Source: Acetobacteraceae bacterium (lineage in GTDB: Bacteria > Pseudomonadota > Alphaproteobacteria > Acetobacterales > Acetobacteraceae). From it: a DNA stretch of 13,478 nt. The stretch lies in NCBI GenBank assembly GCA_027311485.1, contig DAICYU010000049.1, positions 1 to 13,478 on the forward strand, in the 5' to 3' direction. Numbering within the stretch: the first letter of the stretch is position 1; each line of letters begins with the position of its first letter. A program made the translations under genes and the position numbers. The notes under the pieces are model-generated. The model saw nothing but the letters and a program-made list of their open reading frames with translations. It made no database searches and was not told the DNA's origin. Positions 6,367 to 13,478 of this stretch are shown in pieces.

Positions 6367-7053
6367 ATGAATAGCAGTATCCTTGACCACATCCGCGCGC
6401 TCCGCCGGCAGCGCCGCTCATACATGCTTGCGGCGCTCACCTGCCTGGGCCTCGGTCTCTCTCTGGCCTTCGCACCGACGCTGCGTGCCCAGACCGTGCT
6501 GCACGCGCCGTCCGGCGACGATCTCACCATGATCGCCTACGCCATCGCCGGCGCCGAACCACCTTACGCGGAATGGGCAAACGGTCTGCGCAGCGTCACC
6601 GCCCTTGACGAGTTCAAGCGCGCTGCGGCTGCCAAGGTCGCGGAACAGCGCCTGCGCACCCGGGCGGAAACTGTTCGCAGTACTCGCATCATCGAAGTGA
6701 ATTTCTTTGCCCAATTCGGCGAATACAACGATATCTACCACGAATTCGACCTGAGCATCGATGACGGGACTGTCGTGAACTTTCAATCCGACATCCATCC
6801 GGCGGGCATTTCGGTGCATTTCAATAACGGTGGTCTTGCTCAGTCCTGGCCAGTCGCGCACGAGGACGCCGCAAAAATTCTCAATCTGGTCGGCGGCGAC
6901 CGGTCAGTGTCCGTGAGCGCGAAGATCGAGCTTGGAGGGGCAAGCATTCCGGCAAGCGGTGATGCACCGATTGAGGTCGCGGGTAAAATCCTCGAATACG
7001 ACGTCGTCAGCCCGCAGAAGCGCCTTCGTCTCGGCCACGTTGTCGTGCACTGA
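6367..7053 (+). CDS. Exported protein of unknown function
   Basis: A 228-residue protein I do not recognise. Residues 1-41 form a long signal peptide: an Arg-rich n-region (RRQRR at 13-17), a hydrophobic core (about 20-36) and a likely cut after A41 in LRA|Q. The RR is not in a convincing Tat motif. A shorter start at M20 would leave no positive n-region, so the first ATG is preferred. The mature part has a helical Lys/Arg-rich stretch (about 82-105) and then beta-rich sequence with alternating hydrophobic residues (about 108-228), including a FNNGG turn and an acidic EFDLSIDDG segment. No catalytic motif or cysteine is seen after the signal peptide, so a binding or structural role is possible. 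It is 47 bp after the preceding secreted-protein gene and is the last plus-strand gene before a convergent gap. Confidence 0.75.
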   Translation: MNSSILDHIRALRRQRRSYMLAALTCLGLGLSLAFAPTLRAQTVLHAPSGDDLTMIAYAIAGAEPPYAEWANGLRSVTALDEFKRAAAAKVAEQRLRTRAETVRSTRIIEVNFFAQFGEYNDIYHEFDLSIDDGTVVNFQSDIHPAGISVHFNNGGLAQSWPVAHEDAAKILNLVGGDRSVSVSAKIELGGASIPASGDAPIEVAGKILEYDVVSPQKRLRLGHVVVH

Positions 7054-7058
7054 AGTAT

Positions 7059-7093
7059 TGCAAAGCGGTAACTTTTGCAGCGTCCCGCGCTGC
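7059..7093 (+). terminator. Two overlapping hairpins after the exported-protein gene
   Basis: TGCAAA (7059-7064) pairs with TTTGCA (7074-7079), and GCAGCG (7077-7082) pairs with CGCTGC (7088-7093). The second stem shares bases 7077-7079 with the first, so they cannot both form fully. The GC-rich second stem six to forty bases after the stop codon may end transcription, but the sequence after it is not a proper T-run. Confidence 0.3.
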
Positions 7094-7383
7094 GGGTGCC
7101 GTTGTTAGAGTTCCCTGACCTCCATGCGATCGGTGCGTCGCCGCCGGCGGGGGATGCACAGGCAACGGCTCACGGGCGTCCGCCGGCATGCGACGGATTG
7201 CAGGAGGGGACAAAGCGCGTCGCCCGATCGTAGCAATGCATCCGCCTCCCGATCCAGTGCCGGCTCAGTAGCAGCCGCGGACGTTGCCGAGGCGGCATGC
7301 GGATAAGCCCAACAGCGCTGGAACTATCGGTTCCGGTCACGATTGGACATTGCCGCCATCCCTGTGTCGCGCATTACTTCACC

Positions 7384-7414
7384 GGCGGCATGGGGTGCTT
7401 CGATCCCAGCCGCC
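7384..7414 (-). terminator. Stem-loop just after the hydrolase stop codon
   Basis: GGCGGC-A-TGGG (7384-7394) pairs with CCCAGCCGCC (7405-7414): ten base pairs with one bulged A and a 10-base loop. It lies eight bases beyond the stop codon of the minus-strand hydrolase gene (7422), the usual place for a terminator of the CoA-transferase operon. A U-tract is missing, so Rho-independent action is uncertain; it could also protect the mRNA end. Confidence 0.4.
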
Positions 7415-7421
7415 ATGCTGT

Positions 7422-9251
7422 TCAGCTTTCGCCTGCCGCGTCCTGCCGCAGATAGGCGTCCGCGTCCGCCGGCAGCAGCAGCCGGTCGCGCAGCAACGCC
7501 GCAACCGTCGCCCGCACCATCTCGGCCCGTGACATAGCCGCATACCGCTCGGCCAATGACGCGCGCGGATCATTGCTTGCCTGTCGCGCCGCAGCGGTGT
7601 CCGCGAAAGCCAGGAAGCTGCCGTCGCGGTCGGCCAGTTCGCCATCCGGGTAGGGCGGCGCGTACAGGTTCCAGCCCATGAATGTTCCCGTCGGCACCGC
7701 GATGTCGGGCAGGCGGATGCCAGCACGCTCATTGCCGTCCGCATCCACCTGCGGCACCAGCACGCCATAGGTCCGCAGCGCCGGCTTGGGATCGGTCCAG
7801 TCCGCCAACGGCACGGCATCGTTCGCGGCGGCGGGCGGCTGGAAGCCGCGGATCGTCGGGAAGGCAACCCGATCCGCCGGCACCAGCGTGCCATCGTCGA
7901 TCCGTGGCACGCGGCTGTCGGGCGGCGGTGTGCCGTCCGCGATCCAGGCATCCAGCGCCACCAGCAACGCGCGCACCGCCGGCATCGGGTCGTGCCAGTT
8001 GCGCGGGTAGCGGCACGGCCCGGCATCGCGCGGCATGCCCGCCTTGCCGCCGTGCTGCGTGCCGGCGATCAGGAAGCAGCGCACATGCGGCGGCAGCGCC
8101 ACGTCGCGCGTGCCCAGCGGGTCGGTGTGCAGCAGGGATGCGCCCTTCTGCCAGTACTCGGTGGAGGTATTCGTCTCGATCAGTTTCGGGTCGGTGTCGT
8201 CCCCGCGCAGCAGCGCACCGATTGCGCCGGTCAGCGGGTCGTGCAGCGGCGTCGTGGAAAGCGGGAATTCCACTTCGGGAAAGTCATGATCCTCATGCCA
8301 GGTCCGCGTGCGGAACGGCTGGGCGAACGGAGTGTTATGAAACAACCGGCCGATGCCCGCGACATGTGTATAGACGCCGTCGAAGACGCGCCGTCCGTCC
8401 TCATCGGCGTTGAAGCCGTGCGCGATATGATCGCGTAGGTAACGACCGGCCTGGGAAATCCCGAAAGCCAGCGTATGCGTCATCGGCCTGCCGGTCAACG
8501 CCGCGCCGTTGTGCCGCAGATGGCTGACGAAGTCGCGGGTGGCGGCGAAACCAATACCCATCACGCGCGGCTTCGTCGCCTGATACCGGATTTCGTAGAT
8601 TGACCCGGTTTCCGGCGTCGTGCCCGTTGGCAGCAGGCGCACGGTGCGGCTGTCGGCCAACACCGCTAGCACCGGCGTGCGCGGCGCGGTCTGGGTCCGG
8701 CGCACGCTCACCACGGGGGAACCGACAGCCTCATAACTCAGCCGGAATGCCTCATGCACGCCAAGGCGGGTGCCGGAGACGAATTCCTCCCGGATCATCC
8801 GGGTCAGCCCGTCGATCACCGGCACATCCAGCGACAGGCCGGTGGTTTTCGGCGCGCCCGGGTCCCAGCCGGTCCATAGCAGGGTGAACCCGAGATGCAG
8901 CGGCAGGGCGTTGCCAAGGTCGGCGGCGCTGGCCGGCTGGTTGCCCGCGGCCCCGGCGCACAGGTTGGCGAACAGCATGATCCGGCCGCGGTTGTTCACC
9001 TCATACAGCAGCCGGCCGTTGCCTTTCGCCGCGTCCGACGGCCGCAGCAGCACGAAATCCGTGCGGTAGGGCACACGCCCATTCGCATCGCGCGGCGCCT
9101 GGTCCAGCAGGGCGATGCCGGCGTTGCGCAGATGCGCCGGGTCCAGCGTTCCGGTCGCCATCCCGTCGATCCGCTCATACGTGCCCACCGCACCGAACGA
9201 GGCGCCGCCGACGAACGGCGTTCGGCGGTTGATTTCGATGCCGGTGATCAT
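7422..9251 (-). CDS. Alpha/beta hydrolase domain-containing protein (Abhydrolase_10 type)
   Basis: A 609-residue protein of the large, poorly characterised alpha/beta hydrolase family usually named just 'alpha/beta hydrolase domain-containing protein'. The signature block is intact: LAFGISQAGRYLRDHI (261-276), where S266 in the GISQAG elbow is the expected nucleophile, followed by GFNADEDGRRVFDGV (279-293) and FAQPF (309-313). Further on come the TSTEYWQKG segment (362-370) and AGTQHGG (396-402), where H400 is a candidate catalytic His. The length is normal for the family. Unlike many members it shows no signal peptide, so a cytosolic role fits better. The ATG overlaps the stop of CoA-transferase subunit B (ATGA), and the Shine-Dalgarno is weak, so translation is probably coupled. 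The context suggests hydrolysis of an ester, lactone or thioester in the same pathway; the substrate is unknown. Confidence 0.88.
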   Translation of the reverse strand: MITGIEINRRTPFVGGASFGAVGTYERIDGMATGTLDPAHLRNAGIALLDQAPRDANGRVPYRTDFVLLRPSDAAKGNGRLLYEVNNRGRIMLFANLCAGAAGNQPASAADLGNALPLHLGFTLLWTGWDPGAPKTTGLSLDVPVIDGLTRMIREEFVSGTRLGVHEAFRLSYEAVGSPVVSVRRTQTAPRTPVLAVLADSRTVRLLPTGTTPETGSIYEIRYQATKPRVMGIGFAATRDFVSHLRHNGAALTGRPMTHTLAFGISQAGRYLRDHIAHGFNADEDGRRVFDGVYTHVAGIGRLFHNTPFAQPFRTRTWHEDHDFPEVEFPLSTTPLHDPLTGAIGALLRGDDTDPKLIETNTSTEYWQKGASLLHTDPLGTRDVALPPHVRCFLIAGTQHGGKAGMPRDAGPCRYPRNWHDPMPAVRALLVALDAWIADGTPPPDSRVPRIDDGTLVPADRVAFPTIRGFQPPAAANDAVPLADWTDPKPALRTYGVLVPQVDADGNERAGIRLPDIAVPTGTFMGWNLYAPPYPDGELADRDGSFLAFADTAAARQASNDPRASLAERYAAMSRAEMVRATVAALLRDRLLLPADADAYLRQDAAGES

Positions 9252-9895
9252 GCCCAGTGCAGCTTCGCTTCAGTCTTTTCCTGTAACAGCGCCGGGGTCA
9301 TCCCAGGCACCATGTCGATCACCCGAAAGCCTTCCGGGGTGACGTCCAGCACCGCAAGATCCGTATAGACACGCTTCACCACGCCCTTGGCGGTCAGCGG
9401 ATAGGAACAGACTCGCCGGAGCCGTGATCCGCCGCTGCCTTTGGTGATGTGCTCCATCGCCACCCACAGCCGCTTGGCGCCGATCGCCAGGTCCATCGCG
9501 CCACCGACCTGCTTCACCGGCTCATCCGGCGCGCGCGCCCAGTTGGCGAGGTCACCGGTTTCCGACACCTCGAACGCACCCAGGACGCACAGGTCCAGGT
9601 GGCCGCCGCGGGCGATGGCGAAGCTGTCGGCGTGATGCACGAAGGCGCCGCCGGTGCGCAGCGTGATGTGCTGCGTGCCGGCGTTCACCAGGTATGGGTT
9701 CACCTGGTCCGGCGCGGGCGCCGGGCCGGCGCCGATGACGCCGTTTTCCGAGTGGAAAATCACTTCCCGGTCCAGCGGCACATGGTCGGACACGCCGGTC
9801 GGGATGCCGATGCCCAGGTTGACGAACCAGCCCTCGGGGATGTCGCGGGCGATGCGCGCGGCAATGCCGGCACGGTCCAGCGGGCGGAAGCTCAT
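9248..9895 (-). CDS. 3-oxoacid CoA-transferase-type subunit B
   Basis: The 215-residue beta subunit of a family I CoA transferase, a cytosolic enzyme that moves CoA from a donor such as succinyl-CoA to an organic acid through a glutamyl-CoA intermediate. The nucleotide/CoA-binding LGIGIPTGVSDHVP segment lies at 27-40. The catalytic glutamate is E50 in the conserved HSENGVIGAGP motif (48-58). The later CSYPLTAKGVVKRVYTDLAV stretch is typical of PcaJ/ScoB proteins. The length fits the family. The ATG at 9895-9893 has a good AGGAGA (9908-9903) seven bases upstream. It overlaps the subunit A stop by four bases (ATGA), and its own stop overlaps the hydrolase start in the same way. The enzyme class is certain; whether the acid is 3-oxoadipate, acetoacetate or something else cannot be told. 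Confidence 0.94.
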   Translation of the reverse strand: MSFRPLDRAGIAARIARDIPEGWFVNLGIGIPTGVSDHVPLDREVIFHSENGVIGAGPAPAPDQVNPYLVNAGTQHITLRTGGAFVHHADSFAIARGGHLDLCVLGAFEVSETGDLANWARAPDEPVKQVGGAMDLAIGAKRLWVAMEHITKGSGGSRLRRVCSYPLTAKGVVKRVYTDLAVLDVTPEGFRVIDMVPGMTPALLQEKTEAKLHWA

Positions 9896-10563
9896 GGCGT
9901 CGTCTCCTGGCCGGGCACATGCACGACGCGATGCACGAACACACCGGGCGTATGAACATTCTGTGGCGGGATGCCGCCCAGCGGCAGGACGTGGCGGGTC
10001 TGCACGACAGTCAGTTTCGCCGCCATCGCCATCACCGGATTGAAATTGCGCGCGCTTTCGCGGTGCGTCAGGTTGCCCCAGCGGTCGGCTTCCCAGGCGT
10101 CGATCAGCGCGACGTCGCCGGCCAGGGGGTATTCCAGCAGGCAGTTGCGGCCGTTGATGATGCGGGTTTCACGTCCCTCGGCCAGCAGCGTATCCGCGCC
10201 GGTGGGCGTATAGAACGCCTGGATGCCAGCCCCGGCGGCACGCAGGCGTTCGGCCAGCGTGCCTTGCGGCACGATTTCCAGCTCCATCTTTCCAGCCGCG
10301 AACAGGCGGCCGGCGACGCTGTCGGGCCGCACGTAGCTGCAGATCAGCTTGCGGACGCGGCCGGTGGCCAGCAGATCGGCCGTCGGCCCGGTATCCCGCC
10401 CGCCGGAGTTTGCCACCAGAGTCAGGTCGGTGGCGCCTTGCGCGATCAACCCTTCCACCAGCGTCTCGGGCGTGCCGTTGCCGAACCCCGGCAGCAACAC
10501 AACGGCACCATCGGCGATGCCGGCCAGAGCCGCCGGCACGTCGGCCACGAATTTATCGATCAT
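9892..10563 (-). CDS. 3-oxoacid CoA-transferase-type subunit A
   Basis: The 223-residue alpha subunit partner of the next gene. It shows the family opening (DGAVVLLPGFGNGTPETL, 18-35, with LPGFG in place of the more common GGFG), a VANSGG segment, an AFYTPTGADTLLAEG stretch that matches PcaI/ScoA proteins, and the GNLTHRESARNFNPVMAMAA region that closes the family signature. Together with subunit B it should make an A2B2-type or similar complex. The start ATG at 10563-10561 has no clear Shine-Dalgarno. An 84-bp gap separates it from the upstream TPR gene and may hold the operon promoter; a small TGCCA/TGGCA hairpin lies at 10611-10624. It is the first gene of an A-B-hydrolase trio linked by ATGA overlaps. 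The class is certain, the substrate unknown. Confidence 0.93.
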   Translation of the reverse strand: MIDKFVADVPAALAGIADGAVVLLPGFGNGTPETLVEGLIAQGATDLTLVANSGGRDTGPTADLLATGRVRKLICSYVRPDSVAGRLFAAGKMELEIVPQGTLAERLRAAGAGIQAFYTPTGADTLLAEGRETRIINGRNCLLEYPLAGDVALIDAWEADRWGNLTHRESARNFNPVMAMAAKLTVVQTRHVLPLGGIPPQNVHTPGVFVHRVVHVPGQETTP

Positions 10564-10647
10564 GCACGGACAGTTCCCGAATTCTTGCTTGCCGGGATTT
10601 CACCGCAGAATGCCAGGTGTGGCAATGCGCGGGCGTGTCCGGTGGCG

Positions 10648-11472
10648 CTACTGCCGAGCCTGTCCGGCGTCGAGGAGGGCGAGGTTCTGGGCGGCGAGGT
10701 CGGCGGTCGTGCTGTTCGGATCGATGCCGCGGGCGCGTTCCCAGTCTGCACGGGCGCCACTGCGGTCGCCCATGCGCTGGCGCAGGATGCCACGCTCCAG
10801 CAGCGCATCGGGATCCCCGGGGTCCTGCGTGATGGCCTGGGCGATATCGGCCTGCGCCAGATCCAGTTGGTTCAGCTTCCGCCGCATCACCGCCCGCGAC
10901 ACCAGCGCGTCCACGCGGCTGCCATCCTGTCGGAGTGCCTCCGTCAGGTCGGCGATGCCGGCGGCAAAATCCTGCAACTGCGCCCGGGCCGTGGCGCGCA
11001 TGATCAGCAATTCCGTGTCGTCCGGCGCGAGGTCCAGTGCGTCCGTCGCGTCCGCCGCGGCCTTGGCGGCCTGTCCGACCATCAACCTGGCCTGTGCGGC
11101 CTGGCCCAGCACGGACGCGCGGGCCAGGGCAGGGGCGGTGCTCCGGGCGGCCAGTTCCTCCAGCACATCGGCGCCGAGATCCGGCTTGCCGGCCGCGACC
11201 AGCGCAAGGCCGCGGCAATGGGCCGCCCCGTCGCCGCCGCCGGCCGTCTGCCAGGAATCCGCCATGGCGATCGCGCTCATGGGATCGGCGGCCAGGGTGG
11301 ACAGGCAGGATTCGTAATCAGCGCCTTGCGCGATGCGCGGCGGAAAGGGCGGAACGGGCAACGCCGCGTCGGCGACGGATTCGGCCGGAGCCATCAGGCG
11401 CCAGGCGCCGAACATGGTGCCGCCGGCCACCAGAACGGTCGCCGATGCCAGGATTATCTGCCGACGAGACAT
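10648..11472 (-). CDS. Membrane-anchored or exported TPR protein
   Basis: A 274-residue protein with a basic start (MSRRQ), one hydrophobic segment (about 6-24) and then a soluble part outside the cytoplasmic membrane. Without a clear cleavage site, the segment is read as a signal anchor, though a signal peptide is possible. After a Pro-rich linker (about 36-47) and two Cys (C56, C86) that could pair, residues about 120-251 form at least three and probably four tetratricopeptide repeats; units near 154-183, 188-217 and 222-251 show the usual A/G and aromatic/hydrophobic spacing. TPR arrays are protein-binding scaffolds; nothing points to catalysis. It starts 9 bp after the glycosyltransferase-like TPR gene and is likely co-transcribed with it. 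The partner is unknown. Confidence 0.85.
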   Translation of the reverse strand: MSRRQIILASATVLVAGGTMFGAWRLMAPAESVADAALPVPPFPPRIAQGADYESCLSTLAADPMSAIAMADSWQTAGGGDGAAHCRGLALVAAGKPDLGADVLEELAARSTAPALARASVLGQAAQARLMVGQAAKAAADATDALDLAPDDTELLIMRATARAQLQDFAAGIADLTEALRQDGSRVDALVSRAVMRRKLNQLDLAQADIAQAITQDPGDPDALLERGILRQRMGDRSGARADWERARGIDPNSTTADLAAQNLALLDAGQARQ

Positions 11473-11481
11473 ACCGTCATA

Positions 11482-12735
11482 TTAACCAGCCTTGCTGAAA
11501 TGCACGAAAGCATTCTCACCGATATGTTGCCCCGGTGGCAGTGTACCGTAGGGCGGAAAGGCGACGCTGCCCAGGCACGGTTGGAAAATGCTGTCGTGGA
11601 TCAAAATGCTTTGCCGAGCCAGCGGCCAGACCGTGCTGCTGAGCAGGTCCTGGTCGATATGGTTGGTTTCGACGCGCCAGGGGCGGAAGGCACGCAGTAG
11701 GTCCGACGGCGCGGGTAACAGGCCGCCAACCCCGCCCCACATGCCGGCCAGCAGCAGGTCGGTATGTGTGTACCAGTCGCGCATGGCATGAAAGTGGAAG
11801 TCCGTGTGCAGCCAGGCATCGACGGCGACACGCTCTTTCACCGTCAGCAGGGAATCGGCGTCACGGACCAGGAAGCGGCGCACGGTCGGGTCAGCGATGA
11901 CCTCAAACCGCCACAGCAAGGCGCGGTGCGGCGGTTCGCTGGCGGCCAGCCGCATCGGGTGGAGTTGCACGCTGGATTTGGCGAGTTCACCCAGATAGGC
12001 AGCGTTGACGGTATGGTCGTGATAGACCCGGATGCTCCAGGCCGGGAACAGATGCGGGCGGATGCGCACGTTTTCCAGCAGTGGTACGTGATAGCGCGGC
12101 TGGTTGCCCCAAAGCGTATAGGCAATGACGTTTTCTTCGGGGCGACCCGGGTTGAACGGCGGCGGCAGCGTCGCGGGCAGTGCGACGACCGGGGCCGCGG
12201 CGCCGAAGTGGCGATCCTTGGCAATCAGTGCCGCGCGTCCGCTCTCGACCGCAAGATCCGGCCGGCCGCTGCGCTGCTGCGCCTCGGCCAGGCAATCCAG
12301 GACGTTGGCGCTGTGCGAACCCAGCGCCAGGGCCTGCTCACAGGCTTCGATCGCCTCGGCCAGGGCATTGCTGCTGAGCAGCAGGACCCCGAGATTCTCC
12401 CAGACGACGTCGTTACCCGGATAGAGGTTGGCGGCTTCGCGGAGGATGGCGATCCCGTCGGCATCACGCCAGACGGCGTGCATCATCAGGCCGGCAAAGA
12501 GGAAGTCCTCGGGCCGGCAGGTGCCGGCGGCCTTGGCGCGCGCCAGGACGGTGGTTTGCGCCTCGACCGCTTCGGCGAGCCGGCCCTGGTCGTAAATGAC
12601 CCGCACCCTTTCCCGAAGCTGATCCAGCTCGGCGACACCCGCCGCCTGATTGGCGGGTGCAGCCTGGATGGAGGGCGCGGGCCGGGCCGGCGCATTGATC
12701 GCCGACCCGAAGAATCCGCCGCCGCTCCAGGACAT
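11482..12735 (-). CDS. TPR protein with C-terminal glycosyltransferase-like domain
   Basis: A 417-residue protein with two parts. Residues about 35-172 are helical TPR-like repeats (a clear unit at about 110-140), preceded by a Gly/Ala/Pro-rich start with no signal peptide. Residues about 200-410 look like a nucleotide-sugar glycosyltransferase domain: NVIAYTLWG (202-210), a DXD-like metal motif in VRDADSLL (290-297), a HAMRD segment (316-320), AGMWGG (330-335), DQD (361-363) and HDS (380-382). This combination recurs in an uncharacterised glycosyltransferase-like family, with D292/D294 the likely metal/sugar-nucleotide ligands. The ATG is 13 bp after the malate synthase stop with only a weak CCGGA signal, so it probably rides on the glcB transcript. 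Acceptor and sugar are unknown; a role in glycosylating a protein or surface polymer is inference. Confidence 0.82.
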   Translation of the reverse strand: MSWSGGGFFGSAINAPARPAPSIQAAPANQAAGVAELDQLRERVRVIYDQGRLAEAVEAQTTVLARAKAAGTCRPEDFLFAGLMMHAVWRDADGIAILREAANLYPGNDVVWENLGVLLLSSNALAEAIEACEQALALGSHSANVLDCLAEAQQRSGRPDLAVESGRAALIAKDRHFGAAAPVVALPATLPPPFNPGRPEENVIAYTLWGNQPRYHVPLLENVRIRPHLFPAWSIRVYHDHTVNAAYLGELAKSSVQLHPMRLAASEPPHRALLWRFEVIADPTVRRFLVRDADSLLTVKERVAVDAWLHTDFHFHAMRDWYTHTDLLLAGMWGGVGGLLPAPSDLLRAFRPWRVETNHIDQDLLSSTVWPLARQSILIHDSIFQPCLGSVAFPPYGTLPPGQHIGENAFVHFSKAG

Positions 12736-12748
12736 GTGGTCCGGTTCG

Positions 12749-13478
12749 TCAGGCAGCTGCCTTCGCTTCCCGACGCCGGCGATGCAGGATGAACTCGGTG
12801 TAGCCGTTCGGCTGGGTGCGGCCTTCGAAGATCAGGTCGCACGCGGCCTTGAAGGCAACGCCGTCGAACGTCGGCGCCATCGGCTTGTACAGCGGATCAC
12901 CGGCGTTCTGCCGGTCCACCACCACGGCCATGCGCTGCAGCGCCTCGGTCACTTGCGCCTCGGTCACGACGCCGTGGTGCAGCCAGTTGGCGATGTGCTG
13001 GGAGGAGATGCGCAGCGTCGCACGGTCTTCCATCAGCCCGACATCGTGGATGTCCGGCACCTTGGAGCAGCCAATCCCCTGGTCGATCCAGCGCACCACA
13101 TAGCCCAGGATGCCCTGGCAGTTGTTGTCCAGCTCCTGCCTTATGTCGTCGGGCGACCAGTTCTGGCCCTCGGCCACCGGGATGGTCAGCAACGCGTCCA
13201 GCGGGGCCAGCGGGCGGGACGCCAGCTCGGTTTGCCGAGAGGCGACATCGACCTGATGGTAGTGCAGGGCGTGCAGCGTTGCGGCGGTGGGGGACGGGAC
13301 CCACGCCGTGTTGGCGCCGGCCATCGGGTGGCCGATTTTCTGCACCAGCATGTCGGCCATCCGGTCCGGCGCCGCCCACATGCCCTTGCCGATCTGCGCC
13401 TTGCCGCGCAGGCCGCAATCCAGGCCGATATCGACGTTGCGATCCTCATACGCCTTGATCCAGGCGGTGCCGCGCATG
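12749..13478 (-). CDS. glcB: Malate synthase G, C-terminal third (5' end beyond the window)
   Basis: Malate synthase G condenses glyoxylate with acetyl-CoA to give malate and CoA, the second step of the glyoxylate route and the way glycolate-derived glyoxylate enters metabolism. The 242 visible residues align by eye with the end of the E. coli enzyme (about 723 residues). They include GKAQIGKGMWA, the highly conserved ANTAWVPSPTAATLHALHYH stretch, GCSKVPDIHDVGLMEDRATLR (which holds the Asp matching catalytic D631 in LMED, and the conserved Cys matching C617), SSQHIANWLHHG, VDRQNAGDPLYKPMA and a QPNGYTE end. The frame is open through the right window edge, so the Met at 13477 is internal, not the start. 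The protein is monomeric and cytosolic in characterised cases. A glycosyltransferase-like gene follows after 13 bp. Confidence 0.96.
   Translation of the reverse strand, partial: MRGTAWIKAYEDRNVDIGLDCGLRGKAQIGKGMWAAPDRMADMLVQKIGHPMAGANTAWVPSPTAATLHALHYHQVDVASRQTELASRPLAPLDALLTIPVAEGQNWSPDDIRQELDNNCQGILGYVVRWIDQGIGCSKVPDIHDVGLMEDRATLRISSQHIANWLHHGVVTEAQVTEALQRMAVVVDRQNAGDPLYKPMAPTFDGVAFKAACDLIFEGRTQPNGYTEFILHRRRREAKAAA

Larger units (their letters stand above)
7054..7421. other. 368-bp convergent intergenic region
   Basis: The plus-strand exported-protein gene ends at 7053 and the minus-strand hydrolase gene ends at 7422, so no promoter is required here. I found no convincing gene. The stretch carries two overlapping hairpins near its left end (7059-7093), a perfect 10-bp palindrome CCGCCGGCGG (7141-7150), and a longer stem-loop at its right end (7384-7414). 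The middle shows nothing I can name; it could be decayed coding sequence. Confidence 0.6.

Noticed and set aside
6406..6432. Possible twin-arginine signal in the 6367 gene (RRQRR before the hydrophobic core)
   Set aside because: The spacing and following residues do not match the S-R-R-x-F-L-K consensus; an ordinary Sec signal with a long basic n-region fits better.
9919..11700. 593-codon open frame on the plus strand
   Set aside because: It runs antisense across the CoA-transferase subunit A gene, the TPR gene and the start of the next gene, all of which have clear family signatures. Its composition (Arg/Gly/His/Gln-rich) is typical of antisense frames in GC-rich DNA.
11764..12792. 342-codon open frame on the plus strand
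   Set aside because: Antisense to the TPR/glycosyltransferase-like gene and the end of malate synthase G; no recognisable motif.

Overview
The window looks like a chromosomal stretch of a GC-rich alphaproteobacterium. The gene mix (crotonase, sugar-acid-type dehydratase, CoA transferase, malate synthase G) and protein style would fit Rhodospirillales/Acetobacteraceae, but that placement is inference, since no rRNA or marker gene is present. Most of the window is dense and about 67-72% GC in the 60-base lines I counted. The centre (about 3973-7420) is looser and lower in GC (about 55-57% in lines sampled from its largest gene). No tRNA, rRNA, CRISPR array, insertion sequence or integrase was seen.

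Left part: on the minus strand, a crotonase-fold enzyme (485-1339) is followed by an RluA-type pseudouridine synthase that runs off the window start (1-488). Its apparent TTG start overlaps the crotonase stop. Diverging from the crotonase is an enolase-superfamily, galactonate-dehydratase-like enzyme (1411-2610). The 71-bp divergent gap holds a perfect 9-bp inverted repeat, a likely shared control site. An MFS transporter (2779-3972) follows on the plus strand after a 168-bp spacer with a small palindrome and short degenerate tandem repeats.

Centre: a 457-bp gene-free block with several hairpins (3973-4429) precedes three plus-strand genes for exported proteins I cannot assign to families: a lipoprotein (4430-5125) and two proteins with Sec-type signal peptides (5270-6319 and 6367-7053). 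A 17-bp tandem duplication sits immediately upstream of the third. A 368-bp convergent, gene-free stretch with hairpins closes this block.

Right part, all minus strand (read right to left): the C-terminal third of malate synthase G (glcB, to 12749), then a TPR plus glycosyltransferase-like protein (11482-12735) and a membrane-anchored TPR protein (10648-11472), tightly spaced. After an 84-bp gap comes a translationally coupled trio: CoA-transferase subunit A (9892-10563), subunit B (9248-9895) and a large alpha/beta hydrolase (7422-9251), joined by two ATGA overlaps. This trio reads as one catabolic unit that would activate an organic acid to its CoA ester and hydrolyse a related ester, lactone or thioester; the substrate is unknown. 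The most noteworthy items are this operon, the low-GC exported-protein cluster with its structured leader, and the divergent operator.
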